A DNA stretch of 57,880 bases, from IMG/VR virus record IMGVR_UViG_3300049473_000108, positions 1 through 57,880 of that record. One strand, 5' to 3'. Origin of the DNA: a virus. Below, piece after piece: positions 41,692 to 49,095 of the stretch. Made by a program: the position numbers and the translations under genes. A model generated the notes under the pieces. That model had not been told where the DNA came from. It saw only the letters and a program-made list of their open reading frames with translations, and did not search any database. Numbering within the stretch: the stretch's first letter is position 1; each line of letters begins with the position of its first letter.

Positions 41692-41777
41692 ACATGAAAG
41701 GCGTTGTCATCGCTATGGCAATCAGTCTAGGCCTTTGGGCCTTGATCTTGTGGGCGCTGTTTAAACTGTGGGACTAA
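41688..41777 (+). CDS. Single-helix membrane microprotein, 29 aa
   Basis: It encodes MNMKGVVIAMAISLGLWALI and LWALFKLWD. Starts by ATGA overlap with the upstream gene. One transmembrane helix, function unknown. Confidence 0.45.
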   Translation: MNMKGVVIAMAISLGLWALILWALFKLWD

Positions 41778-41787
41778 GGGAGACAAC

Positions 41788-41940
41788 ATGCTCGAAATCG
41801 TACTGATAGGCTTCGGTTTTGCCTGCTTTTACTTTTTCTATCCCCGTCGCAAAGAGCCGAGAAAATTCAGGAAGGGCGAGCAAGTTCTGGACAATGCCGC
41901 TTTAGGCTTGCTGGCTGGACGCTTAAAGGAGAAAAACTGA
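41788..41940 (+). CDS. Membrane-anchored small protein, 50 aa
   Basis: It encodes MLEIVLIGFGFACFYFFYPR and a basic cytoplasmic tail ending LAGRLKEKN. GGGAGA precedes the ATG. One N-terminal membrane helix. Confidence 0.5.
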   Translation: MLEIVLIGFGFACFYFFYPRRKEPRKFRKGEQVLDNAALGLLAGRLKEKN

Positions 41941-41941
41941 A

Positions 41942-42181
41942 ATGTCTAAGAAGAAGCGATACATCGATATTTGTAGAGAACGCAATGAGCCTATATTTGA
42001 TTATGAATGCCCTAAATGCGGTTGGAATGCTATCCGCGAGCAGGGACTTAGAACCGGTTATTGTGAAATTGTGGAATCGCAAAAGACTGTGACTGACTTC
42101 GGCCCCGGAGTGGGATTCTTAATAAAGTGCGTTTGTCCGGTTTGTGGCAGTCAATTTGAATACAGTGACGGGGCACCATAA
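41942..42181 (+). CDS. Zinc-ribbon protein, 79 aa
   Basis: YECPKCGWNAIREQGLRTGY and later CVCPVCGSQFEYSDG form two CPxCG knuckles. AAGGAG lies ahead of the ATG. Probably a zinc-ribbon nucleic-acid or protein-binding module. Its TAA overlaps the next ATG. Confidence 0.62.
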   Translation: MSKKKRYIDICRERNEPIFDYECPKCGWNAIREQGLRTGYCEIVESQKTVTDFGPGVGFLIKCVCPVCGSQFEYSDGAP

Positions 42182-42339
42182 TGAGCAGCTATCTCACTGT
42201 CGAAATCTACGAAGACGATAAACTAGTCGAAACCAGACAAATCCCGGTTGACGTGCCAACTCCTGTCTTAATCGAAATCCTCCGCCAAGAAGAGGAGCGA
42301 GGAAGAGAATGGAAAGAGAAGACACAATCATCACAATAA
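42181..42339 (+). CDS. Small acidic protein, 52 aa
   Basis: It encodes MSSYLTVEIYEDDKLVETRQ, a beta start, and a Glu/Arg-rich helix. TAATG overlap with the preceding gene. It overlaps the next gene by 31 bases in another frame. Confidence 0.5.
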   Translation: MSSYLTVEIYEDDKLVETRQIPVDVPTPVLIEILRQEEERGREWKEKTQSSQ

Positions 42340-42629
42340 CATGGTGGAACATACTGAAACTCCTTTGGGTATTCATCGTTACCATTTTCATCGCCTATTC
42401 CTTGCTTATTGACACCGATAATCTGAGAAAGTGGGACATTCAATATCGGCGCGACCAGCTTCAGGAGGAAATCCTGGCACAGCATAACGTCATAAATGGT
42501 AAGCTCATAGAGATACTTACAAAGTTAGCGAAATCGTTGCCTGATTTAGGAGCGCAGCAACCAGATGAACCTGGCGGGCAAGAATCCCAGAGTGCCATTG
42601 ATAAGTCTCATTGGCCATGCCACATATGA
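42309..42629 (+). CDS. Membrane protein with coiled-coil tail, 106 aa
   Basis: One membrane helix (ILKLLWVFIVTIFIAYSLLI) is followed by a helical charged segment and a flexible Gln/Pro/Glu-rich end. GAGGAAGAGA precedes the ATG. It is the last gene before the structured-RNA region. Confidence 0.55.
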   Translation: MEREDTIITITWWNILKLLWVFIVTIFIAYSLLIDTDNLRKWDIQYRRDQLQEEILAQHNVINGKLIEILTKLAKSLPDLGAQQPDEPGGQESQSAIDKSHWPCHI

Positions 42630-43226
42630 GCTGATGGCAAGGGACTAGCTCTAAATAGCCGAGCAACTGGAGCGATTGTTCTTTGAAATTATGCTGGCAA
42701 GTAGCTCAGATTGCAAGAGCACGGACAGGTTCCGAGGTCGATGTCGTGAATAGGCGCCCTTTGCCAGCGGCGGCCAAATTCTCGGTTAATGGCACCCGCA
42801 CACCGAGTTCGGGTTAAAACCGCTGGCAGAAAATGCCTATAGCCGTGGGGGAGTCAAGCGCAAAGAGACGCACGACGATGATCCTGTGAGGGCAACACAA
42901 GGGAAATTACCTCTCCGTTGTTGCTACGGCAAAGACGGACCAAAGAAACGGCCTCCTTGTGGCATCAAATGGGCTGCGTGGCGTTCTGGGAAAACGCTGA
43001 GCAGCGTCAAGTCGGCTACTTCACCCTTCGTGGTCGCCTTTAAGTAGGTGGACAGTACCGATGCAAGTCGCAGATAGAGAAACTGTAAAGCCAGGCCGAT
43101 GCCGACAAATTAGGTTCGAATCCTGGCGCAGCCCATCAAATCTTTCCCCGCCCTCCGCATAGAGCGGACAGGCCAGATTACAAGCGTGGAAGAGGGTCAA
43201 TAAGCCTGAAGGGCGGGGAAGATAAA
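42630..43226 (+). ncRNA. Large structured non-coding RNA candidate with tRNA-like domains
   Basis: About 600 bases without a gene, dense in stems. Element 1 (42693-42768): an 8-bp closing stem GCTGGCAA/TTGCCAGC spanning 76 nt and enclosing a tRNA-type D arm (GCTC AGATTGCAA GAGC) and CGGA/TCCG. Middle: AGCGG/CCGCT around CTCGGT/ACCGAG. Element 2 is the tRNA-like domain 42971-43134 (separate entry). 3' end: CCCCGCCCT (43146-43154)/AGGGCGGGG (43210-43218), capped by CCGC/GCGG. Large phage RNAs such as GOLLD can carry tRNA parts; identity to a known family is untested. Confidence 0.6.
42971..43134 (+). ncRNA. tRNA-like domain within the structured RNA
   Basis: Acceptor-type stem GGGCTGCG (42971-42978)/CGCAGCCC (43127-43134) is followed, with exact tRNA geometry, by a T arm TTAGG-TTCGAAT-CCTGG (43110-43126) abutting the acceptor. 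A GCGTT/AACGC hairpin sits in the D-arm place. Instead of an anticodon arm there is a long arm closed by GTCGGC/GCCGAC with CTACTT/AAGTAG and ACAGT/ACTGT inside. No CCA follows (ATCA). Not a standard tRNA, and half the length of tmRNA. Confidence 0.6.
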
Positions 43227-43241
43227 ATAAGGAGGACCAAT

Positions 43242-43451
43242 ATGTTTTCAATACGCCAAAAGCGCGAGATAGCAGATAAGGTCCAACAGATATTGCGCGA
43301 GACTGAACACCCTGAATTGCCGAAAGGGGAAATACGCTTTCTTCTGCATGTAGAAGGTGCGGAAGCGTGGTCATGGGCTGATATTCGCAATAATGGTGCA
43401 GTTACAAATCCAATCGTAAATCCGTTTAACGAAATACAAGATAAACGCTAA
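43242..43451 (+). CDS. Conserved phage protein, 69 aa
   Basis: It encodes MFSIRQKREIADKVQQILRE, then FLLHVEGAEAWSWADIRNNG. I recognise this (I..KV..IL..T.HPELP.GEI.F.LHV.GAE.WSWADI.NNG) as a recurring small phage protein of unknown function. Strong AGGAGG before the ATG, just after the RNA region. Confidence 0.68.
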   Translation: MFSIRQKREIADKVQQILRETEHPELPKGEIRFLLHVEGAEAWSWADIRNNGAVTNPIVNPFNEIQDKR

Positions 43452-43455
43452 GATC

Positions 43456-43527
43456 AGCCGGAAGAGTCCCATTGCCGTGAGGCATGGGCGGGTTTAACTC
43501 CTTTCCCCGTGTGGTGCTCTTCCGGCT
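43456..43527 (+). ncRNA. Three-way-junction structured leader
   Basis: AGCCGGAAGAG (43456-43466) pairs perfectly with CTCTTCCGGCT (43517-43527). Inside are a hairpin CCCA-T-TGCC GTGA GGCATGGG (43468-43488) capped by a GNRA tetraloop and a second stem CGGG (43489-43492)/CCCG (43506-43509). It ends 14 bases before the next ATG with the SD just outside, so it is a leader RNA that may regulate translation. Confidence 0.65.
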
Positions 43528-43540
43528 TGGAGAAAAAACG

Positions 43541-43780
43541 ATGAAAAGGAACTATCTTAAATACATATCAATCACCAGTAAAGATATAAAAGAGCAACGC
43601 ATAGGTGAGTACATTATCCTATCCGATAGGCCTCCAAGGGTTCCTTATTATGCTGTAAGAATAAAAATCGTTCGATACGAGTCCAGATATATGATGGATA
43701 GACCAGCCCCCCCATTGTTACGGCGGCTTCTTTGTGCCTGCAGGGAGGCAAAAATTATATTTGCGAATGCTATGCAATAA
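43541..43780 (+). CDS. Hypothetical protein, 79 aa, behind a structured leader
   Basis: It encodes MKRNYLKYISITSKDIKEQR and a basic, Pro-containing middle. I start at 43541 because TTGGAG lies at good spacing and an upstream in-frame ATG would lie in the leader structure. No family recognised. Confidence 0.55.
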   Translation: MKRNYLKYISITSKDIKEQRIGEYIILSDRPPRVPYYAVRIKIVRYESRYMMDRPAPPLLRRLLCACREAKIIFANAMQ

Positions 43781-43835
43781 TCATGGAGCTAGCCTTTGTT
43801 TTACCTGAGTGAGCTCTTCCGGCTAGGGAGGAAAA

Positions 43836-43982
43836 ATGAAATATACTCCAGAGTTTATAAAGGCTTGGGAAAAATATAGTGGCTTAAAATGGGACGAGGA
43901 TCGTCAAGGCGGCTTCAATCTATCTTTCAGGGATTTCAAGGCTGGATGGGATGCCTGCCAAGAAGCAAGGAGAATTAAATAA
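43836..43982 (+). CDS. Small protein, 48 aa
   Basis: It encodes MKYTPEFIKAWEKYSGLKWD and FKAGWDACQEARRIK. The F..AW..G pattern with final GWDAC..A is common in small phage proteins of unknown role. AGGGAGG precedes the ATG. The leader repeats the 12-mer GCTCTTCCGGCT (43813-43824) found in the structured leader upstream. Confidence 0.55.
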   Translation: MKYTPEFIKAWEKYSGLKWDEDRQGGFNLSFRDFKAGWDACQEARRIK

Positions 43983-44188
43983 TGGGCTTTCTTAGCAGAA
44001 TGTATGGCAAACGAAACAAAGACTTTGTGCAGGGCGTCTTGGTCGGAATAGCTTTTTACCATGATTACGTTGACTGTTTCGGAACCGCCAAAAACATGAA
44101 GGATGCCCTCAAGGAAGCAATAGAGGACTTAGCTGAAAATCCAGAGGATTTCAATATCGAGGAGATATTGGAAAAAGGTTACATTTAG
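43982..44188 (+). CDS. Small protein, 68 aa
   Basis: It encodes MGFLSRMYGKRNKDFVQGVL and an acidic helical end (DALKEAIEDLAENPEDFNIE). TAATG coupling to the gene before. Unrecognised. Confidence 0.52.
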   Translation: MGFLSRMYGKRNKDFVQGVLVGIAFYHDYVDCFGTAKNMKDALKEAIEDLAENPEDFNIEEILEKGYI

Positions 44189-44192
44189 AGCA

Positions 44193-44309
44193 ATGGATCC
44201 CGAAGAAATATTTTTAATTGGTTTCAGTCTAGGCATGGCAATAACAGCCTTGATGGTGATTGTAGTTATTTTGTTGATGGAGCCGAAAGGTGGAATATCT
44301 AAGAGTTAG
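44193..44309 (+). CDS. Single-helix membrane microprotein, 38 aa
   Basis: It encodes MDPEEIFLIGFSLGMAITAL and MVIVVILLMEPKGG. Acidic outer end and one hydrophobic helix. It overlaps the nuclease gene by 20 bases. Confidence 0.5.
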   Translation: MDPEEIFLIGFSLGMAITALMVIVVILLMEPKGGISKS

Positions 44310-44823
44310 CACAATTCTTGAGCCTTTCATAGATTGGACCAACATTCCAGTTGACCGGAAGGAATACGCTGCTGAAAGGGGAACTCAAGTCCATCGGATT
44401 TGTCTTGAAGGATTGGCAAGAGGTATATGGATCCCACACATCCCAGAGGATTGCAAGGGCTATGTGAAGAGCTTCGAGATATTCCTGAAGGAAATGGTCG
44501 TTTTAGTAGTCGAAACCGAAATCAGGCTTTATGACAATGACTATGGATACACAGGCCAGCTCGATCTGATATGCCAGATGCTGAACCAGGGAATTGTCAT
44601 CCTAGATTTAAAAACTCCAATCACAAAATACAAGGTCTGGCAGGGAGCTTTGGCTGCATATAAGAATCTTGCAGTAAAGAATGGCTATCCCATTAGAAAG
44701 GCCGGAACATTGCAACTCGATCCAAAAGGGGGAAGCCCAAAAGTAGATTGGTTGAAGGATGAGGCCCAGGCATTTCAGGCATTCTTGTGTGGGCTGCATG
44801 CTGTGAGGTGGTTTAGCAGCTAA
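44290..44823 (+). CDS. RecB/Cas4-like PD-(D/E)XK exonuclease, 177 aa
   Basis: ERGTQVHRICLEGLARGIWI carries the G(T)xVH motif. YTGQLDLICQMLNQGIVILD then LKTP gives the core D...(hhh)DLKT (D, D-x-K), and the QxxxY-type helix WQGALAAYKNLA follows. This is the phage RecB-like nuclease family that works with RecT-type annealing proteins. GTG start at 44290 with GGAG upstream. Confidence 0.75.
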   Translation: MEYLRVSTILEPFIDWTNIPVDRKEYAAERGTQVHRICLEGLARGIWIPHIPEDCKGYVKSFEIFLKEMVVLVVETEIRLYDNDYGYTGQLDLICQMLNQGIVILDLKTPITKYKVWQGALAAYKNLAVKNGYPIRKAGTLQLDPKGGSPKVDWLKDEAQAFQAFLCGLHAVRWFSS

Positions 44824-44830
44824 AAAACGC

Positions 44831-45019
44831 ATGGAAGCATATAAGATATTGACATCGATCCGTCAGATGGCCTGGCAAAGAGCCAAAGGCGAGTTAATGG
44901 CATTCTTGGAGACATTTTGGCCCGAATGCGATAGTAGAGGTCAGCTAGCCGATAATGGCTTTGATGATGCGAAGAACAGGATCGAGAACTTCATCGAAGA
45001 TATGGAAAACAATCTATAA
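44831..45019 (+). CDS. Small helical protein, 62 aa
   Basis: It encodes RQMAWQRAKGELMAFLETFW and ends in an acidic helix. It sits between the nuclease and the RecT accessory gene. Unknown; may be an accessory of recombination by position. Confidence 0.52.
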   Translation: MEAYKILTSIRQMAWQRAKGELMAFLETFWPECDSRGQLADNGFDDAKNRIENFIEDMENNL

Positions 45020-45041
45020 CGATAAAAGGTAGGAGGAGTTT

Positions 45042-45830
45042 ATGCCTAAATCAGTCAATATAGACTTCAGCGCCATAAGCTCAGGAAAGAAAGACGAAGC
45101 ATTAGCACCAATAGTGCCCGAGGTTACTGTCTTCAACGGCGAGGCCATGCTTATCAAAGTCCCGCAAGCCAAGGCCGCCATTGATGCCTATTATTTCCAG
45201 GCCATCGAAATAAGGGACGGTGCCCTCAGTATAAAGGTTGCGGATGCGAAAACTCGTGAGCAGGCCTCGGAGATGGGAGTCAGGATTAAAAACCTAGTTA
45301 AAGACATAGACCTTGCGGTCGAGAATGTCACGGGGGAGGCAAAGAAATTCGTTTCCGAGATAACTAATTCCGCCAAAAAAATCAAGATCGAGCTAGAGAA
45401 AGGGAAGCATTATCTAGCTGATGAACTCCTAAAAGATAAACAGCGCCAGGATCTTGAGCGCAGAAAGCAAGAAGAGGCAATGCGGAAAGCGGACGAGGCG
45501 AGAAGGAAAGCCCTCGAAAAAGAAGCCAAAAGACTTCATATCGAACCTCCTCCGATAGTAGAGACACCAGCATTGCCAAAAGATACTAAAGAGCAAAGGC
45601 AGACAAGAACCGATGTGGGCGTGAGTTTCGCAAGAGGAAAGTGGACTTACGAACTCTTGGATATAAATCAAGTGCCCCGAGAGTATCTTTTGCCCAAAGA
45701 GAATGGCGCTCTCATCAATCAGAAGATTAAACAGGGATTGCGGGATAAGGTGGATGAGAAAACAGGAAAAACCATTCCAGCTATACCCGGTTTGAAGATT
45801 ATTTATAAAGAGGATATTGCCTTCCGATGA
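45042..45830 (+). CDS. RecT-associated coiled-coil protein, 262 aa
   Basis: The central part is a long charged coiled coil (KDKQRQDLERRKQEEAMRKA). The C-terminus reads GKWTYELLDINQVPREYLLP and IPGLKIIYKEDIAF, the ending of phage proteins encoded beside recT/exonuclease genes (W.(F/Y)E..D...VP.EY; IPG..IY.E). It probably supports single-strand annealing recombination. SD AGGAGG before the ATG. Confidence 0.65.
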   Translation: MPKSVNIDFSAISSGKKDEALAPIVPEVTVFNGEAMLIKVPQAKAAIDAYYFQAIEIRDGALSIKVADAKTREQASEMGVRIKNLVKDIDLAVENVTGEAKKFVSEITNSAKKIKIELEKGKHYLADELLKDKQRQDLERRKQEEAMRKADEARRKALEKEAKRLHIEPPPIVETPALPKDTKEQRQTRTDVGVSFARGKWTYELLDINQVPREYLLPKENGALINQKIKQGLRDKVDEKTGKTIPAIPGLKIIYKEDIAFR

Positions 45831-46381
45831 AAGAAGTTAATGCCACGTCCGAACGATGGCGATATATTCCAGAATTTCCTGATTATGCCATATCAAATAT
45901 CGGCAGAATAATAAGGATAACTAAAGCCCAAGGAACTTATCCTAGCTATGTATATAAGCTTACATTGGATAAAAAAGGATATCAAACAATTTGTCTCACA
46001 AAAAATGGTAAGGAATATGGGAAAAAAGTGCATCAATTAGTTGCTCTTGCATTTTTAGGACCTTGTCCGGATAAGCATGAGATAAATCATAAAGACGGCG
46101 TTAAAGCAAATAATCAACTAAATAATCTTGAATATGTCACTTCAAGTGAAAATCAAAGGCATGCACTTCGCATGGGATTGAAACGGAAACTGCGGGGATC
46201 ACAAAGTGGACATGTGAAATTGACTGAAGCTAAAGTTCTGGAAATCTTGGGCCTCTGGCGATTAGGCTGGCCTATAGCAAATATTGCTAGAGCATTTAAA
46301 GTGGCAGAAAGAACTATTGATCACATTGTTAGGGGCGATAGTTGGAATTGGCTTACTGGAATTAACAAACATAAGATTTAG
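45827..46381 (+). CDS. HNH homing endonuclease with NUMOD4-like N-terminus, 184 aa
   Basis: ERWRYIPEFPDYAISNIGRI is the NUMOD4 signature. The nuclease core is VHQLVALAFLGPCPDKHEIN, then HKDGVKANNQLNNLEYVTSS. A C-terminal HTH (LTEAKVLEILGLWRLGWPIA) determines the DNA target. It is inserted by ATGA overlap between the RecT accessory gene and recT, a mobile passenger in the recombination operon. Confidence 0.82.
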   Translation: MKEVNATSERWRYIPEFPDYAISNIGRIIRITKAQGTYPSYVYKLTLDKKGYQTICLTKNGKEYGKKVHQLVALAFLGPCPDKHEINHKDGVKANNQLNNLEYVTSSENQRHALRMGLKRKLRGSQSGHVKLTEAKVLEILGLWRLGWPIANIARAFKVAERTIDHIVRGDSWNWLTGINKHKI

Positions 46382-46394
46382 ATAGGAGGCAATC

Positions 46395-47807
46395 ATGACA
46401 AAAGAACTAATAGTACAGGAAAAAATCAATACGGTAAGGAAGTACATCAATCAACCTTATATTCTGGATCAGCTCAAGGCAGCATTACCCTCTTTTCTTA
46501 CGCCTGCACGGTTCCTGCGTGTGTTTTTCACAGCCATGCTCAGGAATCCCGCCCTTTTGGATTGCAGTAAAGAAAGTATGCTCAGCGCCATGATCGAAAG
46601 CGCTCAGCTCGGTCTCGAACCTATATTACGGAAAGCTGCTTTAGTGCCTTACGGAAAAGAAGTGCAATTCCAGCCTATGTATGGCGGATTAATAGATTTG
46701 GCGAGAAGAACGGGCCGAATAAAAATCACTGGGCATGTAGTATATGAAAAGGATGATTTCAATATCGAATACGGAACCCAAGATCGCCTTCTTCATAAGC
46801 CTTATATGGGAAATGATCCAGGTGTGATGATAGGAGCGTATACAGTATGGACTTTCGAGGATGGATTCCAAACCTTTCTTTTTATGCCTGCACATGAAAT
46901 CTACAAGGTGCGAGCCACATCTAAAGCTTGGCAAAAAGCACAGAGAGAGCCTAAGAATCCAAATGCCCAGGAAACGCCCTGGATTCAGTGGGAAGATCAG
47001 CAATGGGTTAAAACGGTGCTCAAAAGGCACAGCAAGCTTCAGCCATGTTCTATCGAAATGGAAAGAGCCGTGGAATTGGATAACCGCGTGGAAGCTGGAT
47101 TATCTCAGACGGATATACTCGGGAGATTGGGTGAAACTGTAACACCGGAAAAGGAGCCAGAATTGCCGGATATAGAAAAGCTGATTGAGGATTTCGACAA
47201 AGCAATGGCAGATATGGACACAGAAAATGTCAATGCCTTTCTGGACTTGGTTGCAGCTACCCAGGAAGATATGACAAGAGACCAAGTTAAAATCGCCGCC
47301 ATGGTGCAGGGGATAGACGGATTTCGCGAATCCTATATGAAATGGCCTGGATATAAGCCGAAGGAAGAGGCAGGAAGGGATAATGAAGATCCCATCCGCA
47401 AGCTCTATTGGAACCTTAAAGGCTCAGGTTTCAGAAAGTTCGTAATGGATCATCAAAGCGCCATTCTTAGCATGGCCCAGGAATACCAGGATGAGATCAG
47501 GCAAAAATGGGAGCGGATATTCCCTAAGGAACTGTATCCGATCGGCAAGATTGAGACTGGAGATGAGATTATACCAGGAACACCGCCGGGAAGTCCCATT
47601 GTCCAAGAATCCGAAGATGAAAGAATACTAAAGCTTGTCGATGGCGCAGAGATTGAGGATCACCTGGGTGGAAAGGCAATATTCGTAAACTGCCCAAACG
47701 AGGCAAAGGGCGAGAAGCGGACGGTAAAGTGGTGCAACAAGAACTGCCGCGAGCGGAAAGGTTGCCCGACATGGAGCAAATACGATGCAGAGAATCTAAA
47801 GGAATGA
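46395..47807 (+). CDS. recT: RecT-family single-strand annealing protein with extended C-terminus, 470 aa
   Basis: The N-terminal 220 residues match RecT: MLSAMIESAQLGLEPILRKA, then ALVPYGKEVQFQPMYGGLID, the well-known core. Typical RecT is about 270-300 residues; here an additional ~200-residue tail ends in a Cys cluster (CPNEAKGEKRTVKWCNKNCR, then ERKGCP) that could bind zinc. It anneals ssDNA in phage recombination/replication with the nuclease at 44290. AGGAGG before the ATG. Confidence 0.85.
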   Translation: MTKELIVQEKINTVRKYINQPYILDQLKAALPSFLTPARFLRVFFTAMLRNPALLDCSKESMLSAMIESAQLGLEPILRKAALVPYGKEVQFQPMYGGLIDLARRTGRIKITGHVVYEKDDFNIEYGTQDRLLHKPYMGNDPGVMIGAYTVWTFEDGFQTFLFMPAHEIYKVRATSKAWQKAQREPKNPNAQETPWIQWEDQQWVKTVLKRHSKLQPCSIEMERAVELDNRVEAGLSQTDILGRLGETVTPEKEPELPDIEKLIEDFDKAMADMDTENVNAFLDLVAATQEDMTRDQVKIAAMVQGIDGFRESYMKWPGYKPKEEAGRDNEDPIRKLYWNLKGSGFRKFVMDHQSAILSMAQEYQDEIRQKWERIFPKELYPIGKIETGDEIIPGTPPGSPIVQESEDERILKLVDGAEIEDHLGGKAIFVNCPNEAKGEKRTVKWCNKNCRERKGCPTWSKYDAENLKE

Positions 47808-48289
47808 AACTCCCCTACGCTGAAAGTATAGTAAATCGATTTTGGTTAAAGGTAGATAAGAAAAGTCCTTATGCCTGTTGGGAATGGCGAGGTGCATTGA
47901 GGAATGGATATGGAAATTTAGCAAAAGGATCAAGAGGAAGCGGCACAGAGTATGCACATCGAATATCTTGGCAAATTCATAACGGATCGATTCCGCCTAG
48001 ATTATGTGTTTTACATATTTGTGACAATCGAAAGTGCGTTAACCCCTTTCATTTATTTTTGGGCACAAAAAAAGATAACACTCAAGACATGATTTCAAAA
48101 AGTCGGACAAATGGCCCCGCAGGAGAAAGAAACCATAAGGCCAAATTAAAAAGCAGCGATGTCAAAAAAATTAGGCAGCTTTTTAGTCTAGGAATCACTC
48201 GGGATGAATTGCAATCGATTTATCCGATCATAGATCGATCAAGCCTTAATGCCATTTTGAGAATGGCAACTTGGAAGCATCTAATATGA
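47804..48289 (+). CDS. HNH endonuclease that starts with a copy of the next gene's N-terminus, 161 aa
   Basis: HNH core: WEWRGALRNGYGNLAKGSRG, then YAHRISWQIHNGSIPPRLCV and LHICDNRKCVNPFHLFLGTK (HNH_3 zinc type). Its start MKLPYAESIV parallels MKLPYAERIN of the gene that begins at its stop. ATGA overlaps on both sides. It looks like a mobile endonuclease that landed at the start of that gene and took over its ribosome entry site; DNA of the copied codons differs almost only synonymously. Confidence 0.8.
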   Translation: MKLPYAESIVNRFWLKVDKKSPYACWEWRGALRNGYGNLAKGSRGSGTEYAHRISWQIHNGSIPPRLCVLHICDNRKCVNPFHLFLGTKKDNTQDMISKSRTNGPAGERNHKAKLKSSDVKKIRQLFSLGITRDELQSIYPIIDRSSLNAILRMATWKHLI

Positions 48290-48711
48290 AATTACCTTAT
48301 GCCGAAAGAATTAATTATTGGATGACCTCCCGCACCTCGCCAGACACCTGGATAGAAAAAGCCAAGAATCAAATCGAGAAACTTGGCGGCAGGATACTCG
48401 CCGAAGGTTTTGGGAAGGATGCGGAAGGAAATGCAGCTTATCTCCTGGGCTTTGAGATACATGGAACCAAATTTAAGGCCATATGGCCCGTACTTCCCAC
48501 GGAAACAGGAAATGAAAAAGCGGCCCGAATACAGGCGGCCACGATGCTTTATCACGATATCAAAGCTAAGTGCATCGAGGCTACGGTGAAAGGCGCAAGG
48601 GTTGCCTTTTTTGAATACCTTTTATTGTCAGATGGAAGGACAGCGGCGCATGCCAGCGAGAAGGAACTATTGGAAGGCATCCCTAAACAACTGCTGATTG
48701 CAGAGGAGTGA
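48286..48711 (+). CDS. Recombination-cluster protein, 141 aa
   Basis: It encodes MKLPYAERINYWMTSRTSPD and later YLLGFEIHGTKFKAIWPVLP, ending in a conserved-looking FFEYLLLSDGRTAAHASEKE. I recognise the pattern (P...R...W..........AR........A........L.DGRT) from phage proteins encoded near recT or replication genes, of unknown function. The start at 48286 is supported by the coupled ATGA and by the duplicated start in the HNH gene. Confidence 0.65.
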   Translation: MKLPYAERINYWMTSRTSPDTWIEKAKNQIEKLGGRILAEGFGKDAEGNAAYLLGFEIHGTKFKAIWPVLPTETGNEKAARIQAATMLYHDIKAKCIEATVKGARVAFFEYLLLSDGRTAAHASEKELLEGIPKQLLIAEE

Positions 48712-48712
48712 A

Positions 48713-49030
48713 ATGAAAGATTTCACAGCAAGGATAGATAAAAAGAGCGAACGCGCTCAAGATTGGGAGCAGATATTCGGCACAGATGAAATCAATATCA
48801 AGTCGCCCATTCCGATACGCGTAAACGTGCCTAATCATCCGAACACATTGGCCTACGAGCTCGACCTAAAGCTTATAACAAAAGAGCAGAAAGCGAGACT
48901 TATAGAGCACATAGCGAGACGTTTTAATATACCGAAGCAGGAAGTCGAAAAGGACTTGGAAAGCATAGGCGTTCCGATACTCACAGACGACGTGATTGTC
49001 ACCGTTCATAATCCACAAAAGTGGATTTGA
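48713..49030 (+). CDS. Hypothetical protein, 105 aa
   Basis: It encodes MKDFTARIDKKSERAQDWEQ, then IPIRVNVPNHPNTLAYELDL and a helical segment. ATG at 48713 with GAGGAG, one base after the preceding stop. No family recognised. Confidence 0.55.
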   Translation: MKDFTARIDKKSERAQDWEQIFGTDEINIKSPIPIRVNVPNHPNTLAYELDLKLITKEQKARLIEHIARRFNIPKQEVEKDLESIGVPILTDDVIVTVHNPQKWI

Positions 49031-49095
49031 TGTTGACCCTTTCCCTCCAAAATACTATTCCTACCTTCTATCACCGACAGAAGGAGGGAATAGCT

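Noticed and set aside
42693-42768. A normal tRNA gene
   Set aside because: D-arm and acceptor-like stem are present but there is no seven-base anticodon loop with a five-base-pair stem and no TTCRA T-loop, so it is called tRNA-like only.
42971-43134. tmRNA
   Set aside because: Too short, no tag reading frame, and no GGGGA-type 5' end or typical tmRNA D-loop.
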